Below are positions 1 through 5,110 of a DNA stretch of 5,110 nucleotides, piece after piece. The stretch lies in NCBI GenBank assembly GCA_027084145.1, contig JALWLM010000201.1, forward strand, positions 1 through 5,110. Reading direction: 5' to 3'. The notes below the pieces were generated by a model. That model searched no databases. It saw nothing but the letters and a program-made list of their open reading frames with translations, and had not been told where the DNA came from. Position 1 is the first letter of the stretch. Every line of letters starts with the position of its first letter. Origin of the DNA: Crocinitomicaceae bacterium (GTDB lineage: Bacteria > Bacteroidota > Bacteroidia > Flavobacteriales_D > Crocinitomicaceae). Both the position numbers and the translations under genes were made by a program.

Positions 1-29
1 AACATAGATGAATTAAAAAATAAATATTT

Positions 30-37
30 TATATTTG
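30..37 (+). promoter_or_regulatory. Bacteroidota-type -7 promoter element for tRNA-Asn
   Basis: The octamer TATATTTG matches the TAnnTTTG -7 consensus of the main sigma factor of Bacteroidota. It ends 22 bases before the tRNA 5' end, which would give a short leader of roughly 15 bases. No clear TTTG-like -33 element is visible in the A-rich sequence upstream, so the call rests on the -7 box and its position. Confidence 0.6.
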
Positions 38-59
38 CACTCGCTTATTGAGAGTTAAT

Positions 60-133
60 TCCTCCTTAGCTCAGTTGGTTAGAGCATCTGACTGTTAATC
101 AGAGGGTCGCTGGTTCGAGCCCAGCAGGAGGAG
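60..133 (+). tRNA. tRNA-Asn (anticodon GTT)
   Basis: This 74-nt sequence folds as a complete cloverleaf. The acceptor arm TCCTCCT (60-66) pairs with AGGAGGA (126-132), with G133 as discriminator. The anticodon stem TCTGA/TCAGA (87-91, 99-103) closes the loop CTGTTAA, which holds anticodon GTT at 94-96 and reads AAC/AAU as asparagine. The T arm is GCTGG, loop TTCGAGC, CCAGC (109-125), and the D arm holds the usual AGCTCAGTTGGTTAGAGC core. The 3' CCA is not encoded (CAA follows the discriminator), so it must be added after transcription. The gene faces the DUF3108 gene and shares a terminator with it. No neighbouring tRNA is visible in the 59 bases upstream. Confidence 0.97.
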
Positions 134-135
134 CA

Positions 136-165
136 AAAAAGGACATACGAAAGTATGTCCTTTTT
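136..165. terminator. Bidirectional intrinsic terminator between tRNA-Asn and DUF3108 gene
   Basis: A perfect 8-bp stem, GGACATAC (141-148) with GTATGTCC (153-160), is closed by a GAAA tetraloop of the stable GNRA type. Five A residues on the left and five T residues on the right let the hairpin end in a U tract whichever strand is transcribed. It begins 2 bases after the tRNA discriminator base and stops 2 bases short of the DUF3108 stop codon, so it fits the ends of both convergent transcripts. Confidence 0.9.
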
Positions 166-167
166 AT

Positions 168-953
168 TTATTTTACTTTACTGGATAGAGGGTTTTTTAA
201 ACCATTCCATTCAACAAGATGCAGTTTAACGATACCGACAGGAATTTTTGCTTTTACTAACAATGGTATTTTATTTTTATCTGCGGTCACCCAAAATTGA
301 ACATCATCTTCGCTTTTAAAGTACCGTCCGGTTTGAACTACAGGAACAAATTTGTGAGTTTTAAATTTCCCTTTTCGTATTTTGATTGTTTCATCTCCCG
401 CATATTTAATTTTTAGTGTATAGATTTCTTCATCCATGAAGCATTTAAAAGAAAAAACTTGTCCTTTTTTTAGATTGTTAAAATTTAAAGTTCTCGCTTT
501 ATAGAAAGAAGAAATCATATCTTGAACACCCATCGGAACTTTAAAAGTTTTTTTGTCTGTATAAACTTTTCTTAAATGTTGTTTGAAGCGATATTTTTGA
601 TTGATTTTATATCCTCCTTCATTGACATCTCTTAAGAATAGCCAAGGCATAATCGATTGTTTATCTATATAGCTTTCATAAACATCTCTAACCTTGTAAA
701 AAGCATTAAACCCCCCAAGTGTCCTTCCTGTTGCAACAACATGGACTAAAGATCTACCGTTTTCTCTTTTAGAGGTTGGTTTGACTTCTAAAATTGCTTC
801 TCCCGCATCCACAAATCCATAGGTCACCCTGTAACGAAGTTTTTCTCCTACATTAAAAGATGTATTTTTTATTACGGGATATTTTACCAATTCTGTTGAT
901 GTCATTCCTAGTAATAATCCGATAAACGTTAGTGATAAAACAATCTTTTTCAT
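168..953 (-). CDS. Exported DUF3108 domain protein
   Basis: This is a 261-residue protein that I recognise as DUF3108 (PF11306), a family of unknown function common in Bacteroidota and Proteobacteria. Residues 1-18 or so form a signal peptide: MKK, then a hydrophobic stretch, with no lipobox cysteine, so the product is probably periplasmic or released rather than a lipoprotein. The body (about 34-250) alternates short beta-strand-like segments. Family-typical stretches are GEKLRYRVTYGFVDAGEA (36-53), the WVTAD...IP segment (221-230), and PVGIVKLHLVEW near the end (238-249). The length is normal for the family and the gene looks intact. The ATG is preceded by an AT-rich leader without a strong Shine-Dalgarno, as is usual in this phylum. 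It lies 85 bp downstream of the LacI-type gene, with no terminator in between, so it may be read both from its own TATATTTG element and by read-through. No biochemical role can be assigned. Confidence 0.88.
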   Translation of the reverse strand: MKKIVLSLTFIGLLLGMTSTELVKYPVIKNTSFNVGEKLRYRVTYGFVDAGEAILEVKPTSKRENGRSLVHVVATGRTLGGFNAFYKVRDVYESYIDKQSIMPWLFLRDVNEGGYKINQKYRFKQHLRKVYTDKKTFKVPMGVQDMISSFYKARTLNFNNLKKGQVFSFKCFMDEEIYTLKIKYAGDETIKIRKGKFKTHKFVPVVQTGRYFKSEDDVQFWVTADKNKIPLLVKAKIPVGIVKLHLVEWNGLKNPLSSKVK

Positions 954-1000
954 ATTTCTTAATTTTAATTAGGCAAGAGCCTGTTTTCAAGTGATTAAAA

Positions 1001-1013
1001 GCAAACGATATGC
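1001..1013. promoter_or_regulatory. Possible LacI-family operator near the DUF3108 transcription start
   Basis: The sequence GCAAACGATATGC is an imperfect inverted repeat in which 8 of 13 positions match the reverse complement. On the - strand its right half reads CGTTTGC, identical to the half-site of PurR-type operators (GCAAACGTTTGC). The left half has one substitution and one extra base. It begins 5 bases downstream of the TATATTTG element, where transcription would start, so bound repressor would block initiation. The symmetry is weak and chance is possible. Confidence 0.2.
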
Positions 1014-1017
1014 CAAA

Positions 1018-1025
1018 CAAATATA
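1018..1025 (-). promoter_or_regulatory. Bacteroidota-type -7 promoter element for DUF3108 gene
   Basis: On the - strand this reads TATATTTG, the same octamer found ahead of the tRNA gene and a full match to TAnnTTTG. It sits 13 bases past the LacI stop codon and 64 bases before the DUF3108 ATG, predicting a 5' leader of about 55 bases. No good TTTG-like -33 element is visible; that position would lie inside the 3' end of the regulator gene. Confidence 0.5.
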
Positions 1026-1038
1026 AAGAGAGTCGTTT

Positions 1039-2019
1039 TTAATGTGTTTCCCGTAAGATTGGAATACATTTTTGCACGAAATGGCTTCCGTGCGGTTTTC
1101 CTTTTTTAATTCGTTCTAGTAGTCGAAAAACAGATTGTTTAGCTAATAATTTAACAGGGCGTTTTAAACAAGATATTTTTGGATTCATATATGAAAAAGC
1201 AACATGTTCTCCAAAACAAATAAGCTGATGCTGTTTAAATAGATTTGTTTTATTGTTTTCTGATATGTCTAATAATTTAAACAGGGTTTTAGGGAAAACC
1301 GTAATAAAAGCATCTTTACTGTGGTTTATTTTTTCCAGTATTATTTGTTCGTTTTTTTTGTTTATTGGAATATGCTTGTAGTCTAGTTTTTTATCTACAC
1401 AATATTTTATAATTCCATTTACAAAGTTCTGATCGGGAGTAATTGTTAATTCTTCTGAAAAGATGGTAATAGCATTAGGTTTTTCCCTAAATAATCGAAT
1501 GATGTTATACCCTTCTTTATCGTGGTCTATTCCTATAAAATCAGCTTCATTATCTCCGGGTCTGTCTGTGAATACAACAGGAATATGTGTTTCAAGAAGA
1601 ACAGGGATTAAAACATCTATATCATTTCCCGGGATAATAATCATCCCATCGATTCCTCGCTGAATTAACTCTCTCATTAAACCCGTTTCTTCTTTTTTAT
1701 TATCATTTGAATTAATAATAAAAAGACCGTATCCTTTTTTGTAAAGGTCTTCTTGGATGATTTTGCATATCTGTGCATAAAATGGGTCAGACATATCGGG
1801 AACTAAGAGTCCGATAGTCATTGTTTCGCCTTGTTTTAAGCTTTTCGCAAAAAAATTGGGGATATACCGAAGTTCTTTCGCTTTTTCTTTAATTAATTTC
1901 TGTTTAGCTTTACTTATATTAAATTGATCGCCTTTGCCATTTAAGACAAAGGATACAGTTGCTTTTGAAACACCACAAGCTTTAGCAATGTCTCCTAAAG
2001 AAACTTTTTTCTTTTTCAT
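1039..2019 (-). CDS. LacI/GalR-family transcriptional regulator with atypical effector pocket
   Basis: The protein has 326 residues, slightly short for the family (usually about 330-345). The N-terminal helix-turn-helix (6-28) has the family core GVSKATVSFVLNG (16-28). It is followed by a third helix and the hinge helix YIPNFFAKSLKQG (52-64), in which L61 is the minor-groove leucine equivalent. The effector/dimerisation domain (about 67-326) opens with IGLLVPDMSDPFYAQI (69-84) and keeps FTDRP (150-154) and GIDHDKEGY (163-171). Two usual pocket residues are missing: the arginine of the RxxG motif is F199, and the first aspartate of GFDD is replaced at G270 in the CFGEH stretch. The effector may therefore not be a typical sugar, or may be absent. 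The start codon overlaps the stop of the upstream M43 peptidase gene (ATGA), implying co-transcription and coupled translation. By analogy it should be a DNA-binding homodimer in the cytoplasm. Its targets are unknown; the peptidase locus itself and the DUF3108 promoter are the nearest candidates. Confidence 0.9.
   Translation of the reverse strand: MKKKKVSLGDIAKACGVSKATVSFVLNGKGDQFNISKAKQKLIKEKAKELRYIPNFFAKSLKQGETMTIGLLVPDMSDPFYAQICKIIQEDLYKKGYGLFIINSNDNKKEETGLMRELIQRGIDGMIIIPGNDIDVLIPVLLETHIPVVFTDRPGDNEADFIGIDHDKEGYNIIRLFREKPNAITIFSEELTITPDQNFVNGIIKYCVDKKLDYKHIPINKKNEQIILEKINHSKDAFITVFPKTLFKLLDISENNKTNLFKQHQLICFGEHVAFSYMNPKISCLKRPVKLLAKQSVFRLLERIKKGKPHGSHFVQKCIPILRETH
2016..2019 (-). other. 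ATGA stop/start overlap coupling peptidase and regulator
   Basis: On the - strand the four bases ATGA contain both the TGA stop of the M43 peptidase and the ATG of the LacI-type regulator. Only a weak purine-rich stretch (TTGGAAAA) precedes this ATG, so ribosomes that have just finished the peptidase probably supply much of the initiation. The overlap also supports this ATG as the true start, because it places the HTH at the normal distance from the N terminus. Confidence 0.8.
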
Positions 2020-4139
2020 TTTTCCAATATAGTAAAACGAACGGTCTTTTTAGAACCACTGGCTTGTATTGTAAGAAAATAGATCCCTGAAGAAAACTCG
2101 GCAGTATTAATATTTATGATGTTTTTCCCTGTATTTGCATGGATAATATCTGACTTAAGATGTTTTCCTGTGATATCTTGAATAGAAATCATTGTATTCA
2201 AGGTTGTCTTTGTTGAAAAAGAAATGTTGATTTCATCTCTTGTGGGATTAGGGTATAATGTAACTGAAGACAACGACTCGTTCTCTCCTAACCCAACTAG
2301 TTCATCAGAGGGAGCTCCACTATATAAGTTGATGTTGTCTAAGTAAAAATTATTTCCGCCTCCGGATTCAAATTGAAACTTGTATCTAAAATTATTAACA
2401 AAATAAGATGAGGTAATATTTGTCATATGTACGGTTATCCAATCGGAATCAGAAGGAGTAAAGAAAGAGTTTTGGAAGTCATTATTTAAGGTATAAGCAT
2501 GTAAGGTTTTTCGGATTACCCAGTTTTTTCCGCAATCTTTAGAGATTAGAACTCTTAACCAGTCATCATCTGTAGACACCTTTCTTTTGTAAGCATAACG
2601 GAAACTCAATGTTATATTGTCATTGTTTGGGTCAAGGTTAGACAAATCAATGTTTTCAGAAATTAACTCATTAGTATAACCACTTGAGAGGTTAAAGTTT
2701 TCAATTTTAGCAGACTTAGAACTTGATAAGCCGACGGCGTTATCAATCTCCCATGTATATGCGGCATTATCGATATTATTGACAAACCAACTTGTTGAAG
2801 AAGAAAAAGAATTGATGTTTTCAAAGCCTTCTAAAATAGGAAGGGGTTGACCCTGACCTAAGACAACAATATATGAATTTTTAGATTCAGTCATTGAGTT
2901 TGTACCGTCCGAAACTGTTAAAGAAACATTATATATTCCCGGGGTATTGTAAATAACAGTGGGGTTTTCATCTGTTATTGAAGATGGATTTCCTCCCGGA
3001 AAAGACCAAGTACGAGATGTTACATTATGAAATGAATCATCAGAAAAATAAATGGTGTCTCCTACGCAAATAATGGCTTTATCAGCAGAGAAGTCGGCAA
3101 CACAAAGAGCAGTACTTCCGTCAGCTCCTGTTTCTTGTAGGTTTTGAGCCGTCCATAGGTTATTTCTAAGTCCGACACTTGACAACAATGCAGTCCTCAT
3201 TCGAGTTACTTGTCCTTGCGTGAACATATAAGAACAGAATGAATATTCCATATAATTTTGAATATTTGCAAGAGGGCCACATCCATTATCATTTAATAAG
3301 CAACCTGTTACACCTGTACATATAGGAGTATCTGTCACATCGTCGTCAATTGAACAGTTAGAAGCTATTCCGGGATTATTAGAGTTTCCCCATGTGTGCA
3401 TTAAGTTGAGCCAATGTCCAACCTCGTGCGTTAATGATCTGGATTCATACGATGTTCCAACACTCCCGAATTGCGTATGCAACAACCATATACCATTAGA
3501 CATATCTGTGCTGGTTCCTGATGGGTAATTAGTGTATCCTCCAGCTCCTCCTGCATCAGCAACAATGTACACATTTAAATACTTATTACTGGGCCAGTTT
3601 CCTTGATAAATATCATTACCATTACGAACAGCGTCGACTTGAGCATCGCCTCCCCCATCATCAAATCCTCCATCAAATGTTTGCGGAGATTTGGTTCTCG
3701 TATATCCTTTAAAACAAGTCCCATCCGGAGCCTTTGTTGCCATTACAAATTCTATTTCCGCATCTCCTATAATTGATTTAAAGGCAGGGACAACATTTGC
3801 CGTATCGCTGTTTTGAGCTCTAAAATCTTCATTTAAAATATAAAATGCACTCATGATTTGTTCTTCACTGATGTTTTCTGCACCACCGTTGTGAAGTATA
3901 TGAAAAACAATAGGAATTTTATAGATTGTTCCTTTTTGAGGAGCAACGGGTAAGGAAAATTGATTTTCAATTGTTCTGGTTAGAGAGTCTAATCTTACTT
4001 GTTCTCTAAAATTAGCATCTGATTTTAGCTTTTTGTTCCACATAATTTGTGTGTGGCACCATTGAGAGTAATCTGCCTTTTCCTGAGAAAAAGAAATGAA
4101 ACTAATGATAAGAAAAGAGCTGATTAAAAATGATTTCAT
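2016..4139 (-). CDS. Secreted M43 zinc metallopeptidase with PKD, jelly-roll and T9SS sorting domains
   Basis: This is a 707-residue endopeptidase of the pappalysin/cytophagalysin family. Residues 1-18 are a signal peptide, with likely cleavage before Q19. A short pro-region (about 19-70) contains C28, a candidate cysteine-switch residue as known for ulilysin. The catalytic domain (about 71-330) carries the zinc motif HEVGHWLNLMH, with ligands H238, H242 and H248 and catalytic E239. It also has DDVTDTP (266-272), a cysteine-rich stretch (C262, C274, C280, C287, C302) and the Met-turn NYMEYS (M297). A PKD domain follows (348-427, with the TWSFPGG core), then a MAM-like jelly-roll of the type seen in T9SS cargo (434-607, ending NFYLDNINLY), then a type A sorting domain (625-707) with LYPNP at 628-632 and SGIYFL at 684-689. 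All key residues are present, so it should be active outside the cell after export through Sec and T9SS and removal of the C-terminal signal. Its substrate is unknown. The downstream regulator gene overlaps its stop, and a tandem paralogue lies upstream. Confidence 0.94.
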   Translation of the reverse strand: MKSFLISSFLIISFISFSQEKADYSQWCHTQIMWNKKLKSDANFREQVRLDSLTRTIENQFSLPVAPQKGTIYKIPIVFHILHNGGAENISEEQIMSAFYILNEDFRAQNSDTANVVPAFKSIIGDAEIEFVMATKAPDGTCFKGYTRTKSPQTFDGGFDDGGGDAQVDAVRNGNDIYQGNWPSNKYLNVYIVADAGGAGGYTNYPSGTSTDMSNGIWLLHTQFGSVGTSYESRSLTHEVGHWLNLMHTWGNSNNPGIASNCSIDDDVTDTPICTGVTGCLLNDNGCGPLANIQNYMEYSFCSYMFTQGQVTRMRTALLSSVGLRNNLWTAQNLQETGADGSTALCVADFSADKAIICVGDTIYFSDDSFHNVTSRTWSFPGGNPSSITDENPTVIYNTPGIYNVSLTVSDGTNSMTESKNSYIVVLGQGQPLPILEGFENINSFSSSTSWFVNNIDNAAYTWEIDNAVGLSSSKSAKIENFNLSSGYTNELISENIDLSNLDPNNDNITLSFRYAYKRKVSTDDDWLRVLISKDCGKNWVIRKTLHAYTLNNDFQNSFFTPSDSDWITVHMTNITSSYFVNNFRYKFQFESGGGNNFYLDNINLYSGAPSDELVGLGENESLSSVTLYPNPTRDEINISFSTKTTLNTMISIQDITGKHLKSDIIHANTGKNIININTAEFSSGIYFLTIQASGSKKTVRFTILEK

Positions 4140-4147
4140 GATATTGT

Positions 4148-4165
4148 TATAAGTATAAGTATAAA
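4148..4165. repeat. Three tandem copies of TATAAG/TATAAA in the peptidase leader
   Basis: Three 6-base units, TATAAG, TATAAG and TATAAA, lie back to back on the + strand; on the - strand they read TTTATA CTTATA CTTATA. They fill the space between the terminator and the peptidase ATG. They could be part of an A/T-rich promoter or leader, but none matches TAnnTTTG. Low-complexity sequence of this kind can arise by chance in an AT-rich genome. Confidence 0.5.
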
Positions 4166-4186
4166 AAAGGGGCGTTAGCCCCTTTT
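4163..4186 (-). terminator. Intrinsic terminator between the two paralogous secreted proteins
   Basis: On the - strand AAAAGGGGC pairs with GCCCCTTTT around a TAAC loop, and the RNA ends in a run of six U residues. The GC core is 5 bp (4169-4173 with 4178-4182), extended by four A-T pairs. It starts 1 base after the stop codon of the upstream paralogue and ends 23 bases before the peptidase start codon. It should end most upstream transcripts, with any leak continuing into the peptidase-regulator genes. On the + strand the T run is shorter and no gene there needs it. Confidence 0.88.
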
Positions 4187-4187
4187 G

Positions 4188-5110
4188 TTATTTGATAATA
4201 AATTTAATAATCTTTTCTGTACTTCCCGAATATATTTTAAGGAAATAAATTCCGGAAGCGAATTCCGCAGTTTTAATATTGACTAAATTAGTTCCAACAT
4301 TGGCTTGAATAACAAATGATTTTAACCGTTTTCCGGTAATATCTTGTATAGATACAATAGAAGACATTGGATTTTTTGTTGAGAAGGAAACATTTATTTC
4401 ATCTTCTGCCGGATTAGGATATAGAACAATGTCTTTTAGTTCTTCATTTTCTTCCAATCCAACAACTAATTCTTCAGAAGGAGATCCATTGTAGATATTA
4501 ATATTGTCTAGATAAAAATTATTTCCCCCTCCCGCTTGAAATTCAAACATGTATCTAAAATTAGAAACCCAGTAAGAAGAAGTGATGTTTGTTACATGTA
4601 CTGTTGTCCAATCTGAAGGAGAAGATGGGGTAAAGGCGGATGTTTGGGTATTACTACCTCCTAAGGTAAATCCATATAATGTTTTTCTTGTTGCCCAATT
4701 TAAACCGCAATCGTTAGTTATTTTAACCCTTAACCAGTCTTGATCAGAAGTGCTTGTTCTTTTATAAGCATATCTAAAACTTAAAGTAACACTTCCTGAA
4801 ATAGAAGATAAATCAACCGGGGTGCTGATTAGATAATCAACATTACCATTCCCTTCATTAAGGTTATTAAGTCGTACACATTTTGTTCCGGTATGCCCTG
4901 TTGTTGTTTCTAATTCAAAACCATTACCCCCTTCATTTTTAATTTCCCATTCTTCAATATTGTTTAAAGTTGAATATCCTTCAAAATCTTCTAAGAAAGG
5001 GAGTGTATTGGGCTGTGGAAGTACTCGGATATATTGTGTTTTTGTTTCTGTATCTGAGTTTGTTCCATCTGTAGCAACTAACGTTACTTCATAAAGTCCC
5101 GGAGTGTTAT
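4188..5110 (-). CDS. C-terminal part of a secreted T9SS protein, tandem paralogue of the M43 peptidase
   Basis: The reading frame stays open from the TAA at 4188-4190 to the right edge, giving 306 visible residues with no start codon in the window. A methionine at 4550 is internal (within FRYMFEF) and is not a start, because clearly homologous sequence continues upstream of it. Visible residues 1-30 are the end of a PKD domain (NTPGLYEVTL onward). Residues 36-205 or so are the MAM-like jelly-roll, and the last 80 or so are a type A sorting domain with LYPNP and SGIYFLKI. It aligns without large gaps to residues 398-707 of the neighbouring peptidase, sharing exact runs such as TLSFRYAYKR, GGGNNFYLDNIN, TNITSSY and SIQDITGK. 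The missing N-terminal part is probably also an M43 catalytic domain, but that is inference from paralogy; other T9SS cargo can carry the same tail. Confidence 0.9.
   Translation of the reverse strand, partial: NTPGLYEVTLVATDGTNSDTETKTQYIRVLPQPNTLPFLEDFEGYSTLNNIEEWEIKNEGGNGFELETTTGHTGTKCVRLNNLNEGNGNVDYLISTPVDLSSISGSVTLSFRYAYKRTSTSDQDWLRVKITNDCGLNWATRKTLYGFTLGGSNTQTSAFTPSSPSDWTTVHVTNITSSYWVSNFRYMFEFQAGGGNNFYLDNINIYNGSPSEELVVGLEENEELKDIVLYPNPAEDEINVSFSTKNPMSSIVSIQDITGKRLKSFVIQANVGTNLVNIKTAEFASGIYFLKIYSGSTEKIIKFIIK

Noticed and set aside
60..135. tRNA gene as an integration site for a mobile element
   Set aside because: No integrase gene and no repeated copy of the tRNA 3' end were seen in the window, and the adjacent genes look like ordinary chromosomal ones.
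971..982. Small inverted repeat AGGC-AAGA-GCCT in the DUF3108 5' leader
   Set aside because: The stem has only 4 bp and no U tract follows on the - strand, so it is too weak to call a terminator or riboswitch. It may be chance.
1463..1663. A 66-codon open frame on the + strand
   Set aside because: It lies entirely antisense to the well-supported LacI-family gene. The predicted peptide shows no recognisable domain, and no promoter-like element was noticed ahead of it.
4188..4550. A free-standing 120-residue protein starting at the ATG at 4550
   Set aside because: The same frame is open all the way to 5110 and encodes sequence homologous to the neighbouring peptidase on both sides of this methionine, so it is an internal residue of a longer protein cut by the window edge.
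4188..5110. Cut paralogue as a pseudogene remnant
   Set aside because: The 306 visible codons contain no frameshift or stop, the sorting domain is complete and a clean terminator follows. The absence of a start is explained by the window edge.

Overview
The window looks like chromosomal DNA from an AT-rich member of the Bacteroidota, most likely a flavobacterium-like marine or freshwater lineage. Three things point there: two proteins end in a type IX secretion (T9SS) sorting domain, promoter-like TAnnTTTG elements (here TATATTTG) precede the tRNA and the DUF3108 gene, and gene starts lack a strong Shine-Dalgarno sequence. The genus cannot be read from this sequence.

Layout: a tRNA-Asn(GTT) gene lies at the left edge on the + strand behind a TATATTTG element. 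It is followed by a GAAA-loop hairpin flanked by A and T tracts that can terminate transcription in both directions. Everything else is on the - strand, so it reads right to left. In transcription order it comprises: the C-terminal 306 residues of a secreted T9SS protein cut by the right edge; an intrinsic terminator; a complete 707-residue secreted M43 (pappalysin/cytophagalysin-type) zinc metallopeptidase with PKD, jelly-roll and sorting domains; a LacI-family regulator whose ATG overlaps the peptidase stop codon (ATGA); and a secreted DUF3108 protein that ends at the shared terminator.

The cut protein is a clear tandem paralogue of the M43 peptidase across the whole visible part, so this is probably a duplicated secreted-protease locus. 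The peptidase and regulator are almost certainly co-transcribed and translationally coupled. The terminator between the two paralogues probably limits read-through from the upstream copy. The DUF3108 gene has its own promoter-like element just past the end of the regulator gene, and a near-palindromic LacI-type sequence sits where that transcript would start. That gives a testable but speculative link between the regulator and its downstream neighbour.

No mobile element, CRISPR array, rRNA or phage gene is visible. Nothing here is firmly a new system. The most unusual points are a LacI-type regulator welded to an exported protease, and that regulator's lack of two residues normally used to bind sugar effectors.
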